A stretch of 64,000 nucleotides of DNA from Aquisphaera insulae (GTDB taxonomy: Bacteria > Planctomycetota > Planctomycetia > Isosphaerales > Isosphaeraceae), in NCBI RefSeq assembly GCF_011064615.1, contig NZ_JAALJH010000037.1, positions 20,211-84,210 of the forward strand, in the 5' to 3' direction. The notes below the pieces were generated by a model. It was not told where the DNA came from. It saw only the letters and a list, made by a program, of their open reading frames with translations, and did not search any database. Both the position numbers and the translations under genes were made by a program. Shown here one piece after another: positions 63,877-64,000 of the stretch. Numbering within the stretch: the first letter of the stretch is position 1; the number at the start of each line of letters is the position of its first letter.

Positions 63877-64000
63877 GACCGGCCCGTCTTTCGCTCGAGT
63901 CGAGGAACGCGCGGGCCACCTCGCGAGCCCGCGCAAGGGGACCATTTTCGCGGCCTTGCCGTGACCGGGTCAAGGGCAGAGCCGGGCGGGCGGGTGCCGA

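Overview
The window is a high-GC bacterial chromosome segment, most likely from a planctomycete of the Isosphaeraceae type (Singulisphaera, Aquisphaera or Paludisphaera relatives). The evidence is the combination of extended ECF sigma factors, transmembrane and multidomain Ser/Thr kinases, Uma2-family paralogs, a Tat-exported GH116-like protein, a giant polytopic membrane protein with a zinc ribbon, and many lineage-restricted hypothetical proteins. No phage, insertion sequence, CRISPR array or replication origin was found. The genus is inferred, not shown.

Region by region. 1-2.3 kb: XerC/D-type recombinase, initiator tRNA-Met with its own terminator, and a hotdog thioesterase. 2.4-6.1 kb: ECF sigma factor with a membrane segment and an STN-like tail, facing an FHA-GAF histidine kinase. 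6.2-8.2 kb: a subtilisin-like protease and a small separate protein that resembles a subtilisin propeptide/inhibitor. 8.5-10.6 kb: relic of a VOC gene, then MlaD-like and MlaE-like lipid transport genes without an ATPase gene. 11-14.9 kb: PhoPQ-related secreted hydrolase, a reverse-strand gene whose stop codon cannot be placed, and a macro domain-VOC fusion. 15-18.4 kb: hypothetical protein, rhomboid protease, secreted hypothetical protein, a GC-rich palindromic repeat, and a small conserved protein. 18.6-21.1 kb: asparagine synthase and a HicB antitoxin with a frameshifted HicA. 21.3-25.3 kb: small membrane protein, zinc-ribbon membrane protein, transmembrane Ser/Thr kinase, tandem repeats, and a membrane protein. 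25.5-30.6 kb: fatty acid desaturase, aldo/keto reductase, hypothetical protein, ThuA/DsbD-like secreted protein, and a decayed DUF4058-type gene.

30.6-34.1 kb is a compact reverse operon: ArsR regulator, AHSA1/SRPBCC protein, small membrane protein and UvrA-like ABC ATPase, with a perfect 8+8 palindrome directly upstream of the regulator. 34.3-36.7 kb has a secreted apiosidase-like glycosidase and a secreted beta-propeller. 36.9-39.9 kb is a three-gene type III polyketide operon (methyltransferase, FAD oxidoreductase, chalcone-synthase-like enzyme) with ATGA overlaps at both junctions. 40.2-40.9 kb is a VapBC-like toxin-antitoxin pair. 41-50.8 kb holds the GH116-like protein and a 1993-residue membrane protein. 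50.8-54.2 kb holds an ECF sigma/anti-sigma pair flanked by two Uma2 paralogs. 54.3-57 kb has a methyltransferase and an MBL-fold RNA-processing-type hydrolase. 57-63.9 kb has trpB, trpA and, 35 bases downstream on the same strand, a 1538-residue kinase-STAND NTPase-membrane-FGE-fold protein.

The main themes are signal transduction (two ECF sigma factors, one histidine kinase, two Ser/Thr kinases), envelope and polysaccharide degradation, and small accessory modules. There are three clear relic or broken genes (VOC tail, DUF4058-type, hicA), which points to ongoing gene decay. The best candidates for something not well described are the kinase-STAND-FGE protein, the protease/inhibitor pair, the type III polyketide operon and the giant membrane protein.
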